DNA of 64,000 nt from NCBI RefSeq assembly GCF_021390935.1, contig NZ_JAJPUI010000012.1, positions 141,527 through 205,526 of the forward strand, in the 5' to 3' direction. The notes beneath the pieces are model-generated. The model worked only from the letters and a program-made list of their open reading frames with translations, was not told where the DNA came from and made no database searches. Each line of letters begins with the position of its first letter. The stretch's first letter is position 1. Below are positions 50,620-58,592 of this stretch, piece by piece. Source of the DNA: Streptomyces sp. CC228A (GTDB lineage: Bacteria > Actinomycetota > Actinomycetes > Streptomycetales > Streptomycetaceae). The position numbers and the translations under genes were made by a program.

Positions 50620-51297
50620 CTAGCTCTTCTCGAAGCGGAAGCCGACGCCGCGGACCGTCGCGATGTAGCGGGGGTTGGCCGCGTCGTCGCCGAGCTTCTT
50701 GCGGAGCCACGAGATGTGCATGTCGAGCGTCTTGGTGGAGGACCACCACGTGGTGTCCCAGACCTCGCGCATGAGCTGGTCGCGGGTGACCACCCGGCCG
50801 GCGTCCCGGACGAGGACGCGCAGCAGGTCGAACTCCTTGGCGGTGAGCTGGAGCTCCTCGTCGCCCATCCAGGCGCGGTGCGACTCGACGTCGATGCGGA
50901 CGCCGTGCGTGGCGGGCTGGACGGCGGGCTCGACCGCGCCGCGCCGGAGCAGTGCGCGCACCCGGGCCAGCAGCTCGGCGAGGCGGAACGGCTTGGTGAC
51001 GTAGTCGTCGGCGCCGGCGTCGAGCCCGACGACGGTGTCGACCTCGTCGGCGCGGGCGGTCAGGACGAGGATCGGCAGCGTGTGCCCCTCGGCGCGCAGC
51101 CTCCGGCAGACCTCCAGGCCGTCCATGCCCGGCAGCCCCAGGTCGAGGACGATCAGGTCGACCCCGCCGCGCAGGCCCGCTTCGAGCGCGCCTGGCCCGT
51201 CCTCGCGGACCTCGACCTCGTACCCCTCCCGCCGCAGCGCGCGGGCCAGCGGTTCCGAGATGGATGCGTCGTCCTCGGAGAGCAGTACTCGGGTCAT
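50620..51297 (-). CDS. OmpR/PhoB-type response regulator
   Basis: 225 residues. Receiver domain with acidic pocket (SEDD, residues 7-10), phosphoacceptor Asp52 in DLIVLDLGLPGMDGLEVCR, and the Thr/Lys switch in LVLTARADEV and VTKPFRLAELL. The C-terminal winged helix ends LRVLVRDAGRVVTRDQLMRE and KTLDMHISWLRKKLGDD. Partner of the sensor kinase immediately downstream. ATG at 51295-51297. Confidence 0.94.
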   Translation of the reverse strand: MTRVLLSEDDASISEPLARALRREGYEVEVREDGPGALEAGLRGGVDLIVLDLGLPGMDGLEVCRRLRAEGHTLPILVLTARADEVDTVVGLDAGADDYVTKPFRLAELLARVRALLRRGAVEPAVQPATHGVRIDVESHRAWMGDEELQLTAKEFDLLRVLVRDAGRVVTRDQLMREVWDTTWWSSTKTLDMHISWLRKKLGDDAANPRYIATVRGVGFRFEKS

Positions 51298-51471
51298 GGA
51301 CAGATGGTAGTCCGCGGGGCCCGCCGGTCGTCAGGAGACGGAAACAAGATCATCGAGACCTGTGACTCCGGGAGGCCGTTCTGCGGATGACCTTTGAACA
51401 TGCGCATGCGGTTCCATGATCGCCTGTGATACATGTCTCAAGTCCTTCCATTTCCCTCAGTGTCGTGGCGT

Positions 51472-51498
51472 ATGGTGGCGAGACGCTTGTTGCAGTAA
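51472..51498 (+). CDS. possible leader peptide MVARRLLQ
   Basis: An 8-codon ORF ending TAA, 5 bases before the hairpin at 51504. It uses AGA and two TTG codons, both rare in Streptomyces. No clear Shine-Dalgarno. Its closeness to the hairpin suggests ribosome-mediated attenuation; this is inference. Confidence 0.3.
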   Translation: MVARRLLQ

Positions 51499-51503
51499 TC
51501 GGG

Positions 51504-51548
51504 GACCTTTGGCGCCATCGCTCATGGATGCGGCAAAGGTCTCTTTTT
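51504..51548 (+). terminator. intrinsic terminator-like hairpin with U tract (attenuator candidate)
   Basis: Outer stem GACCTTTG (51504-51511) with CAAAGGTC (51534-51541), inner pairing CATC/GATG, followed by tcttttt. U tracts are uncommon at Streptomyces terminators, so the structure stands out. It lies about 175 bases before the transporter start. Confidence 0.65.
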
Positions 51549-51724
51549 CTGCGCGGCGTACGCATCCGAAGGAACAACCAGTTGGCCGGACTCCGCCCCC
51601 CATGAGAGGCGCGGCGGGGTATGGATCCCGGAACGGCTACCCCGAACCGGTGCCGGCCACCCCCCACGCGGGCGCCCGCGGCCCATCCGGCCGTACGCGT
51701 CCCGAGACAACAAGGATCTTGACC

Positions 51725-53224
51725 ATGGCGTCCAGCCTGACGAAGGACTCGGCGGGCCTCCCCGCCCACGAGAGGACCCTTCTCGGCCACCCCCGCGGCC
51801 TGGCTTTCCTCTTCATGACCGAGATGTGGGAGCGCTACAGCTACTACGGCATGCGCGCCCTGCTCGTGCTGTACCTGTCGGCCAAGGCCGCCGACGGCGG
51901 TCTCGGCTTCGAGGACGCGACGGCCATCGCCATCTACTCCGTGTACAACGCGATGGTGTACCTGCTGGCCCTGCCGGGCGGCTGGTTCGGCGACCGCGTC
52001 TGGGGCGCCCGCAAGACGGTCGCGGTCGCCGGCACGATCATCATGATCGGCCACTTCCTGCTCGCGGTGCCCCTGGAGGCGTCGTTCTTCGCCGGACTGG
52101 CGTTCATCGCGGCCGGCTCCGGTCTGCTGAAGGCCAACATCTCGACGATGGTCGGCCACCTCTACCGGGACAAGAACGACCCGCGCCGGGACGGCGGCTT
52201 CACGATCTTCTACATGGGCATCAACCTGGGTGCCTTCGTCGCGCCGCTCACCATCGGCCTCGTCGGCCAGACGGTGAACTGGCACCTCGGCTTCGCCATG
52301 GCCGGTGTCGGCATGGCCCTCGGCCTGCTCTTCTACTTCCTCGGCTTCCGCAGCCTGGCGCCCGCGTCGAGCATGGTGCCGGCCCCGCTGTCCGCGGCCG
52401 AGCGCACCGGCCTCGTCAAGAAGGCCCTGATCTGGCTGGCCGTCGCCGCCGCCGCGTACGCCCTGGTCGGCCTGGCCGGCGTGTTCACGATCGACTGGGT
52501 GCTGTGGCCGCTGACCGTCCTGGGCCTGGCCCTGCCGACGTACTACCTGGTGAAGGTGCGGCGCGACCCCGACCTGGAGCCGGTGGAGCGGTCCCGGATG
52601 TCGGCGTACGCCTGGTTCTTCGTGGCCGCCGCCGCGTTCTGGGCGATCTACGACCAGACCGGCTCCACCCTGAGCCTCTTCGCGAAGAACAACACCGAGA
52701 ACACGCTCTTCGGCTTCGACTTCCCGTCGAGCTGGTTCCAGTCGCTGAACCCGCTGTACGTGATGGCGCTGGCCCCGGTCTTCGCCTGGCTGTGGGTGGC
52801 GCTGTCGCGGCGCGGCAAGGAGCCGAGCACGCTCAGCAAGTTCGCGACCGGTCTGGTGATGATCGGCGGCTCGTTCTTCGTGATGATGCTGGCCCAGGCC
52901 GCTTCCTCGGGCGGGGTCAAGGTCACGCCGCTGTGGCTGTGCTCGGTGTACCTGATCCAGACCGTGGGCGAGCTGACCCTCTCCCCCGTCGGCCTGTCGC
53001 TGACGACCAAGCTGGCCCCGGCGAAGTACGCCTCCCAGATGATGGGCGTGTGGTTCCTCGCGGTGACCGCGGGCTCCTCCGTGATCTCGCTGCTGCAGCT
53101 CGTGGGCGCGCCGACGGACACCGCGTGGTGGTTCGCCAGCCAGGGCGCCGTCGCGGTGCTGGGCGGTTTCGCGATCTTCCAGTTCCGCAAGAAGGTGCAG
53201 CCGCTGATGGGCGGCGTGCACTGA
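51725..53224 (+). CDS. POT/PTR family proton-dependent oligopeptide transporter
   Basis: 499 residues, about 14 membrane helices. POT hallmarks: the ExxER region MTEMWERYSYYGMRALLVLY, the MFS loop GGWFGDRVWGARKTVAVAG, the PTR2 signature FTIFYMGINLGAFVAPLTIG, and the late motif SSWFQSLNPLYVMALAPVFA. It imports di- and tripeptides with protons. ATG 51725 (MASSLTKDSAGLPAHERTLL); the frame is open further upstream, through the leader hairpin, but without homology. Followed by a strong terminator. Confidence 0.95.
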   Translation: MASSLTKDSAGLPAHERTLLGHPRGLAFLFMTEMWERYSYYGMRALLVLYLSAKAADGGLGFEDATAIAIYSVYNAMVYLLALPGGWFGDRVWGARKTVAVAGTIIMIGHFLLAVPLEASFFAGLAFIAAGSGLLKANISTMVGHLYRDKNDPRRDGGFTIFYMGINLGAFVAPLTIGLVGQTVNWHLGFAMAGVGMALGLLFYFLGFRSLAPASSMVPAPLSAAERTGLVKKALIWLAVAAAAYALVGLAGVFTIDWVLWPLTVLGLALPTYYLVKVRRDPDLEPVERSRMSAYAWFFVAAAAFWAIYDQTGSTLSLFAKNNTENTLFGFDFPSSWFQSLNPLYVMALAPVFAWLWVALSRRGKEPSTLSKFATGLVMIGGSFFVMMLAQAASSGGVKVTPLWLCSVYLIQTVGELTLSPVGLSLTTKLAPAKYASQMMGVWFLAVTAGSSVISLLQLVGAPTDTAWWFASQGAVAVLGGFAIFQFRKKVQPLMGGVH

Positions 53225-53279
53225 CCTCCGGGTCGGCGCTCCCGGTGACGGGCGCGGCGCCGGCCTTCCGGTCCGACCA

Positions 53280-53310
53280 GGGGCGCCGCACCGGCAGGGT
53301 GCGGCGCCCC
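53280..53310. terminator. terminator hairpin after the POT gene
   Basis: 13-bp perfect stem (53280-53292 with 53298-53310), 5-base loop. Confidence 0.8.
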
Positions 53311-53437
53311 CGGCGCGTCCCGGGGCGCCATCAGGTGCGGGGCGCGCCACCGGGTTGCGGGGCGCGACCGGGTTGCGGGCCGCCCACCGGCGCCGGGGCA
53401 GCGCGCTGCCGCCGGGCGGCGGGCGGGCCTGCGGGGG

Positions 53438-53467
53438 TTCAGCGGCGGCAGGCGGGATGCCTATAGT
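53438..53467 (+). promoter_or_regulatory. candidate promoter of LCP 6
   Basis: TTCAGC (53438-53443), 18 bases, TATAGT (53462-53467). The transcript would begin near 53474, about 47 bases before the ATG at 53521. Confidence 0.5.
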
Positions 53468-53520
53468 GCAGCGACCCGACGGGCAGGCGCCCGGCGGGCC
53501 GTGTCAAGGGGGAGGGACCG

Positions 53521-54609
53521 ATGTCGGACACCGTGCACGAGGCGGACACGGCGGAGCAGGCGCCGGGGAGACGCGCCCGCGGGGCGGGACGGCGGCGGCG
53601 CGGCCGGCGGATCGCCGCCCTCGTCCTGGCCGCCGTCGTCCTGGGCGGCGCCGGCGCCGCCTGGTGGACGTACCGCGGCCTGGACGCCAACATCAGCAGC
53701 GTGGACCTCGACCGGGCCCTCGGCGACGACCGCCCGCAGAAGGCGCCGAGCGCGATGGCGGCCACGAACCTGCTGGTCCTCGGCTCCGACTCGCGGGCCG
53801 GTGACAACGCACAGCTCGACGGCGGCGCCGTCGGCGGCGCCCGGTCCGACACGGCGCTCGTGGTGCACGTCTCGGCGGACCGGTCGAAGGCGGTCGCCGT
53901 GTCCATCCCGCGCGACACGCTCGTGGACCGGCCGTCCTGCACCGGGGCCGGAGGCGGCGAGGTGGGGCCCGCGTCGCGGGTGATGTTCAACTCGGTGTAC
54001 TCCACGGGCGGCTCGGCGTGCGTCGTCAAGACGGTGGAGAAGATGTCCGGGGTGCGCATCGACCACCTCATGGAGATCGACTTCGCCGGGTTCAAGGACC
54101 TGGTCGACGAGCTGGGCGGCGTGACCGTCACCGTCGAGGAGCCCATCCGGGACACCAAGGGCGGCTTCACGCTGGAGCCCGGGACGCACCGGCTGAACGG
54201 CACGGACTCGCTGAAGTTCGTCCGGACCCGGTACGGCTACCGGGACGGCAGCGACCTGGGGCGCATAGGGCTCCAGCAGCAGTTCATGGTGGCGCTGCTG
54301 AAGGAGGTCAAGCGGCAGGACCTGCTGGGCAGCCCGGCCAAGACGTACCGCATCGCGGAGTCCGCGACGAAGGCGCTGACGACGGACGAGGAGCTGGCGT
54401 CGCTGACCGCGCTCGCGGAGTTCGGGCGCAGCATGCAGGGCATCGACCCCGCGACCATGGACACGATCATGCTGCCCGTCGCCTACGACAAGGCCGACCC
54501 GAACCGGGTGGTGCCGGCCCAGCCGCAGGCGGGCGAGTTGTGGAAGGCGATCCGGGAGGACACCCCCGTACCGGCGAGTGCCCGCCGCTCCCCCGCGAAG
54601 GCGGGCTGA
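53521..54609 (+). CDS. LCP family transferase 6
   Basis: 362 residues. A basic N-terminus, a membrane helix (about 36-57, IAALVLAAVVLGGAGAAWW), then the LCP domain: TNLLVLGSDSRAGDN, DTALVVHVSADRSKAVAVSI with PRDTLVDRPSC, IDHLMEIDFAGFKDLVDELG and NGTDSLKFVRTRYGYRDGSD. No LytR_C domain. Attaches wall polymers outside the membrane. ATG with GGGGGAGGG upstream. Isolated from the main LCP cluster by about 18 kb, and followed by a hairpin. Confidence 0.92.
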   Translation: MSDTVHEADTAEQAPGRRARGAGRRRRGRRIAALVLAAVVLGGAGAAWWTYRGLDANISSVDLDRALGDDRPQKAPSAMAATNLLVLGSDSRAGDNAQLDGGAVGGARSDTALVVHVSADRSKAVAVSIPRDTLVDRPSCTGAGGGEVGPASRVMFNSVYSTGGSACVVKTVEKMSGVRIDHLMEIDFAGFKDLVDELGGVTVTVEEPIRDTKGGFTLEPGTHRLNGTDSLKFVRTRYGYRDGSDLGRIGLQQQFMVALLKEVKRQDLLGSPAKTYRIAESATKALTTDEELASLTALAEFGRSMQGIDPATMDTIMLPVAYDKADPNRVVPAQPQAGELWKAIREDTPVPASARRSPAKAG

Positions 54610-54624
54610 CGCCGAAGACGACGA

Positions 54625-54652
54625 CGCCCCGGGCCCGCACAGGCCCGGGGCG
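54625..54652. terminator. terminator hairpin after LCP 6
   Basis: CGCCCCGGGCC (54625-54635), loop cgcaca, GGCCCGGGGCG (54642-54652). Confidence 0.8.
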
Positions 54653-55031
54653 CGCGCATGCCCGCGGGACCTGCGGGGTGGGCGCGTCCCGGCGGATGTG
54701 CGGCTGCACGACTGCACGACTGCACGACTGCACGGAACCCCGGCTCTCCGGGGTACGGGCGCCGGGGTACGGGAGCCGGGGTACGGGCGCCGGCGGGCAC
54801 GCGCGGAGCCGCACCGGCCGGCACCGCTCACAGCCGACCGCTCCCGGGGCGCACAGGCGGCGGCGGGCGGCGGCGGGTGAGGACAGGCCCCAAGGGCGCC
54901 CGCAGCGGCGGGGGTTGGAAACCGCGTGCCCGGCGGTCGAACAGGGCACGTGATACGTTCGATCACGGCTTCACCCCAAGGAAGGCGTGACCGGCTGCGG
55001 CGCGTCCTCCTCCACCGCGACGGGAGAACGC
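54653..55031. other. intergenic with short repeats
   Basis: No gene. Four copies of an 8-bp ctgcacga unit and three copies of a 14-bp gccggggtacgggc-like unit (about 54750-54795). The SapC-family gene promoter is probably near 54950-54970, where GC dips. Confidence 0.5.
54704..54735. repeat. 4 x 8-bp tandem repeat
   Basis: Four consecutive copies of ctgcacga, the last ending in g. Confidence 0.9.
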
Positions 55032-55721
55032 ATGCGGCTCGAACGGCTCAGCAGGGAGGCGCACGCCCACCTCCGCCTCAACCAGACGACCGACCTGTCG
55101 TACGCCGGGAACACCCACCTGGTGGACCTGGCGGCCGTGGAGTTCGTGCAGGCCGCCGCCGACTTCCCCGTCGTCTTCGTGGACGAGGACGGGATGACCC
55201 CGAAGGGCCTCCTCGGCCTCCAGGACGGCGTGAACTCCTTCGTCGGGGCCGACGGCCGCTGGCGGGAACCCGCCTACGTACCGGGGGTCATACGGATGTA
55301 CCCCTTCCTGCTGAGCGACGACGGGGACGGCGACATCGGCGTGTACGTCGACCTCGACTTCGCCGGCTGGGACACGCGGCACGGCAAGCGCCTGTTCGAG
55401 GACGACGGCAGCGACGCCCCCTACCTGCACGAGGTGATGGAGTTCCTGCGCGGCTCCGCCGTGGAGGAGGGGCGCACCCGGGACCTCGTGAGGGAGCTGG
55501 AGCGCCTGGAGCTGCTGGCCCCCGCGACGATGACGTTCCGGCACCCGGAGCGCACCTTCACCGTCGACGGCCTCTGGACGGTGGACGAAGAGCGGCTCCA
55601 GGCCCTGCCGTACACGGAGCTGGCGCTGCTCCACAGCAAGGGCTACCTGGCGTGGATCCACGCCCACCTGGTGTCCCTGCACCAGGGGACCAAGCTCCTC
55701 TACCGGCTGATGGGCGACTGA
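55032..55721 (+). CDS. SapC family protein
   Basis: 229 residues. It matches the SapC family pattern (the proteobacterial S-layer-locus type, not the Streptomyces spore protein SapC): HLRLNQTTDLSYAGNTHLVD, LAAVEFVQAAADFPVVFVDE, GLLGLQDGVNSFVGADGRWR, AYVPGVIRMYPFLL, then an acidic strand and a helical C-terminal half (FLRGSAVEEGRTRDLVRELE). Cytosolic-looking; function unknown. ATG 55032 has GGGAGA just upstream; an earlier in-frame start at 54987 adds only 15 poorly conserved residues. Unusual in this genus as far as I know. Confidence 0.8.
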   Translation: MRLERLSREAHAHLRLNQTTDLSYAGNTHLVDLAAVEFVQAAADFPVVFVDEDGMTPKGLLGLQDGVNSFVGADGRWREPAYVPGVIRMYPFLLSDDGDGDIGVYVDLDFAGWDTRHGKRLFEDDGSDAPYLHEVMEFLRGSAVEEGRTRDLVRELERLELLAPATMTFRHPERTFTVDGLWTVDEERLQALPYTELALLHSKGYLAWIHAHLVSLHQGTKLLYRLMGD

Positions 55722-55876
55722 TGACGGGCGACTGAGCCCGCTCCGCCCGAGGACCGTGCACAGACCCTCCCTGTTCGCCCGGTTCCTTCACCCGGGCACC
55801 CCCGCGGACCGCCGCGCCTGCCATCATGGGCGGTCCCGCGCGGCAGGCGCGCGGGGGCGAGGTACGTGGGGGTGTG

Positions 55877-56632
55877 ATGGCGGCGGTGACCGGTGCCGAG
55901 GCGCGGATGACCTGGGGTGAGGCGCTCGCGAGGCTGCGCGGGGCGCAGAAGGCGGCCAAGGGGGTGTCGCTGTACTCGCGGTTCGTGAACCGGCCCGCGG
56001 GGCGGGTGCTCGCCGCGACCTCCTACGCGGCCCGGCTCACCCCGAACCAGGTGACCCTGGTCAGCGCGGCCTTCAGCTTCGCCGCGGTGGCCGCCATCGC
56101 CCTGACCCCGCCGTCCTGGGCGGCCGGGGTGCTCATATGGGCGGCGCTGGCCGTCGGGTTCGCCTTCGACTCCGCCGACGGGCAGCTGGCCCGGCTGCGC
56201 GGCGGCGGCAGCCCCGCCGGCGAGTGGCTGGACCACGTCGTCGACTGCGCGAAGACCACCGGACTGCACATCGCCGTGCTCGTCGCCTTCCACCGGCACC
56301 CGGAGTTCTTCGGCGTCGGGGGCTCCGAGCTGTGGCTGCTGCTGCCGCTGGGCTTCCTGACGGCGGCGATCGTCACGTTCTTCGGCGGGCTGCTCACCGA
56401 GCAGCTCAAGCCCCGGCCGGCACCGGGCAGCGCCCCGCCCCCGCCGTCGACGCTGCGCGCGGTGGCGCTGCTGCCCGTCGACCACGGGGTCTTCTGCGCG
56501 GTGTTCGTCCTGCTCGGCGGCGGCGAGCTGTTCCTGTGGGGGTACGGGCTGCTGGGCGCCGCCGCCGCGCTCTACCTGCCGCTGTTCCTGGCCAAGTGGT
56601 TCCGCGAACTCGACCGGGCCGGCCGGGCCTAG
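55877..56632 (+). CDS. CDP-alcohol phosphatidyltransferase family protein
   Basis: 251 residues, five to six membrane helices. The CDP-alcohol phosphotransferase motif D-G-x2-A-R-x8-G-x3-D-x3-D is complete: SADGQLARLRGGGSPAGEWL followed by DHVVDCAK. It joins a CDP-activated alcohol or lipid to an alcohol or phosphate acceptor in the membrane. Convergent with the cytidylyltransferase gene, whose product could supply its CDP-activated substrate. ATG 55877; the upstream open frame is not conserved. Confidence 0.9.
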   Translation: MAAVTGAEARMTWGEALARLRGAQKAAKGVSLYSRFVNRPAGRVLAATSYAARLTPNQVTLVSAAFSFAAVAAIALTPPSWAAGVLIWAALAVGFAFDSADGQLARLRGGGSPAGEWLDHVVDCAKTTGLHIAVLVAFHRHPEFFGVGGSELWLLLPLGFLTAAIVTFFGGLLTEQLKPRPAPGSAPPPPSTLRAVALLPVDHGVFCAVFVLLGGGELFLWGYGLLGAAAALYLPLFLAKWFRELDRAGRA

Positions 56633-56645
56633 CGGTTCCGCGGAA

Positions 56646-57122
56646 TCAGCCGGGCAGGCCGGGGCTGACCTCGGCGGCCGGCGCGGGCGGCTGCGTCAGC
56701 GTGTCCAGGGCGCGGCGCAGCTGCGTGCTCGACGTGTGCACCGTGTACGGGAAGTAGACGACGTCCACGCCGACGGCCGCGAAGTCGGCCTCCAGCCGGT
56801 CGCCCTTCGGCGTGCCCCGCCAGTCGTCGCCCTTGAACAGCACGTCGAAGCGGACCTGCTTCCACGTCTCCAGCTTGTCGGGGACGGTCTCGACGAACGC
56901 GGCGTCGACGTACTTGATGTTCCGGACAATCTCCAGCCGCTCGATGAGCGGAATCACCGGACGGCGCCCCTTGGCCCGCTCCGCCATCTCGTCCGACACC
57001 ACTCCGGCGACCAGGTAGTCGCAGTGCTGCCGGGCGTGGCGGAGGATGTTCAAGTGCCCTATGTGGAAGAGATCGTAGGCACCCGGGGCGTACCCGACCC
57101 GGTATCCTCGGCGCTCCGACAT
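56646..57122 (-). CDS. adenylyl/cytidylyltransferase (TagD-like, glycerol-3-phosphate cytidylyltransferase type)
   Basis: 158 residues. HIGH-type nucleotidyltransferase: YAPGAYDLFHIGHLNILRHA, VVSDEMAERAKGRRPVIPLI, FDVLFKGDDWRGTPKGDRLE and VVYFPYTVHTSSTQLRRALD, the last holding the second nucleotide-binding motif. It forms a CDP-alcohol such as CDP-glycerol from CTP. Start ATG 57120-57122 (MSERRGYRVGY) with GGGGGG upstream. Convergent with the CDP-alcohol transferase gene and divergent from a glycosyltransferase gene, so a glycerophosphate-type glycan or lipid pathway is likely (inference). Confidence 0.9.
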   Translation of the reverse strand: MSERRGYRVGYAPGAYDLFHIGHLNILRHARQHCDYLVAGVVSDEMAERAKGRRPVIPLIERLEIVRNIKYVDAAFVETVPDKLETWKQVRFDVLFKGDDWRGTPKGDRLEADFAAVGVDVVYFPYTVHTSSTQLRRALDTLTQPPAPAAEVSPGLPG

Positions 57123-57266
57123 GGCTTGCTTGCCCCCCTCTAGGACGTTCCGCCCCCCGTGTTCCGCGTTGACAGTACCGTGCACGACTCGTGGAGGACA
57201 GGTGAACGGGGGACGGGCGAACGACTAGGGTGCACGAGCCATCGTTCGTCACAAGGGGGGCAGCCG

Positions 57267-58592
57267 ATGCCGGACACACGTCCGTCGGAGCCGGAGGGTA
57301 TACCGCAGCAGGGCCGTCGGCGGCGGGTGCTGCTCGTGTCCACGAACTACGCGCCCGAGCACACCGGCATAGGCCCGTACGCCACGCAGATAGCGGAGCA
57401 CTGGGCGGCGTCCGGCCACGACACGCACGTCCTGGCGGGCATGCCGCACTACCCGGCCTGGTCGGTCGACGCCGACTACCGGGGCGCGTGGCGGCGCACC
57501 GAGCAGCGCGGCGGCGTGACCGTGCACCGGCGCCGGCACACCGTACCGGCCCGGCAGACCGCCGTGCGCAGGGCGCTGTTCGAGGCGTCGGTGCTCGCGC
57601 ACAAGCTGGCCGCGCCGCCGCGCATGGGGCGCCCGGACGCGGTGTCCGCGCAGCTGCCCAGCCTGGCCGGCGGGGTGGCGGCGGCCCGGCTGGCGGCCCG
57701 GTGGGGCGTGCCGTACGTACCGGTCGTGCAGGACCTGATGGGCGCGGCGGCCGCGCAGAGCGGTATCGAGGGCGGTGACCGCGCGGCGGCGGCAGCGGCC
57801 CGCGTCGAGGGGTACGTGCTGCGGCGCGGCACCCTCGTCGGGGTCATCCACGAGACCTTCGTGGACCGCGTCAGGGCCCTCGGCGTGCCGGCCGAGCGGA
57901 TCCGGGTCGTGCCGAACTGGTCGCACGTGGCGGCGCCTTCCGCGCCCCGCGAGGAGACCCGCGCCAGGCTCGGCTGGGCGCCCACCGACACGGTCGTCCT
58001 GCACGCCGGGAACATGGGCCTCAAGCAGGGCCTCGACGTGCTCGTGGAGACCGCCCGCCTCGATCCGCGGGTGCGGGTGGTGCTGATGGGCGACGGCAAC
58101 CAGCGCGAGGCGCTGGGCGAGCTGGCGCGGGGCGTGCCGAACCTGGAGTTCCTGGCGCCGGCCGGGACCGACGACTTCCCCGACGTGCTGGCGGCCGCCG
58201 ACGTGCTCGCCGTGACGCAGCGGGCCTCGGTGCTCGACATGAGCGTGCCGTCCAAGCTGACCTCGTACTTCGCCGCGGGGCGCCCGGTCGTGGCGTCCGT
58301 CGCCGCCGGCGGGGGCACCGCCGGGGAGGTGCTGCGGTCGGGGGCCGGCGTGCTCGTCCCGCCGGAGGACCCCGCGGCGCTGCTGGCGGCGGTCCGTACG
58401 CTTGCTGCGGACCCGGAGAAGGCTCGGGAACTGGGGGCGGCCGGGCCGCGTCATGTGGAGGCGCACCTCGGCAGGGCCGCAGGGCTCGCCCGCTACGACG
58501 CGCTCCTCGACGAGGCGCTGTCGCTGGCGGCGGCCCGGGCGGTGCCGGGGCCGGCACGGCGGGAAGCAGCAGCAGGAGGGGCGGACAGGTGA
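57267..58592 (+). CDS. glycosyltransferase family 4 (WcaI/WbuB-like)
   Basis: 441 residues. A GT-B enzyme: LLVSTNYAPEHTGIGPYATQ and HVLAGMPHYPAWSVD in the N-terminal acceptor domain, RIRVVPNWSHV at the hinge, LHAGNMGLKQGLDVLVETAR and DVLAVTQRASVLDMSVPSKL with YFAAGRPVVASVA in the donor-binding domain. It probably adds a deoxysugar or hexose in polysaccharide assembly. ATG 57267 with AAGGGGGG about 7 bases upstream. The stop overlaps the start of the Wzz-type gene (GTGA). Confidence 0.9.
   Translation: MPDTRPSEPEGIPQQGRRRRVLLVSTNYAPEHTGIGPYATQIAEHWAASGHDTHVLAGMPHYPAWSVDADYRGAWRRTEQRGGVTVHRRRHTVPARQTAVRRALFEASVLAHKLAAPPRMGRPDAVSAQLPSLAGGVAAARLAARWGVPYVPVVQDLMGAAAAQSGIEGGDRAAAAAARVEGYVLRRGTLVGVIHETFVDRVRALGVPAERIRVVPNWSHVAAPSAPREETRARLGWAPTDTVVLHAGNMGLKQGLDVLVETARLDPRVRVVLMGDGNQREALGELARGVPNLEFLAPAGTDDFPDVLAAADVLAVTQRASVLDMSVPSKLTSYFAAGRPVVASVAAGGGTAGEVLRSGAGVLVPPEDPAALLAAVRTLAADPEKARELGAAGPRHVEAHLGRAAGLARYDALLDEALSLAAARAVPGPARREAAAGGADR

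Larger units (their letters stand above)
51298..51724. other. long, relatively AT-rich leader upstream of the POT transporter
   Basis: About 430 bp between divergent genes. Holds a TATGGT -10-like hexamer (51471-51476), a possible 8-codon leader ORF (51472-51498) and a hairpin with a U tract (51504-51548). The response-regulator promoter must also lie here. Confidence 0.5.

Noticed and set aside
54987..55031. Earlier start for the SapC-family gene
   Set aside because: The ATG at 55032 has the better ribosome binding site, and family similarity begins after it.
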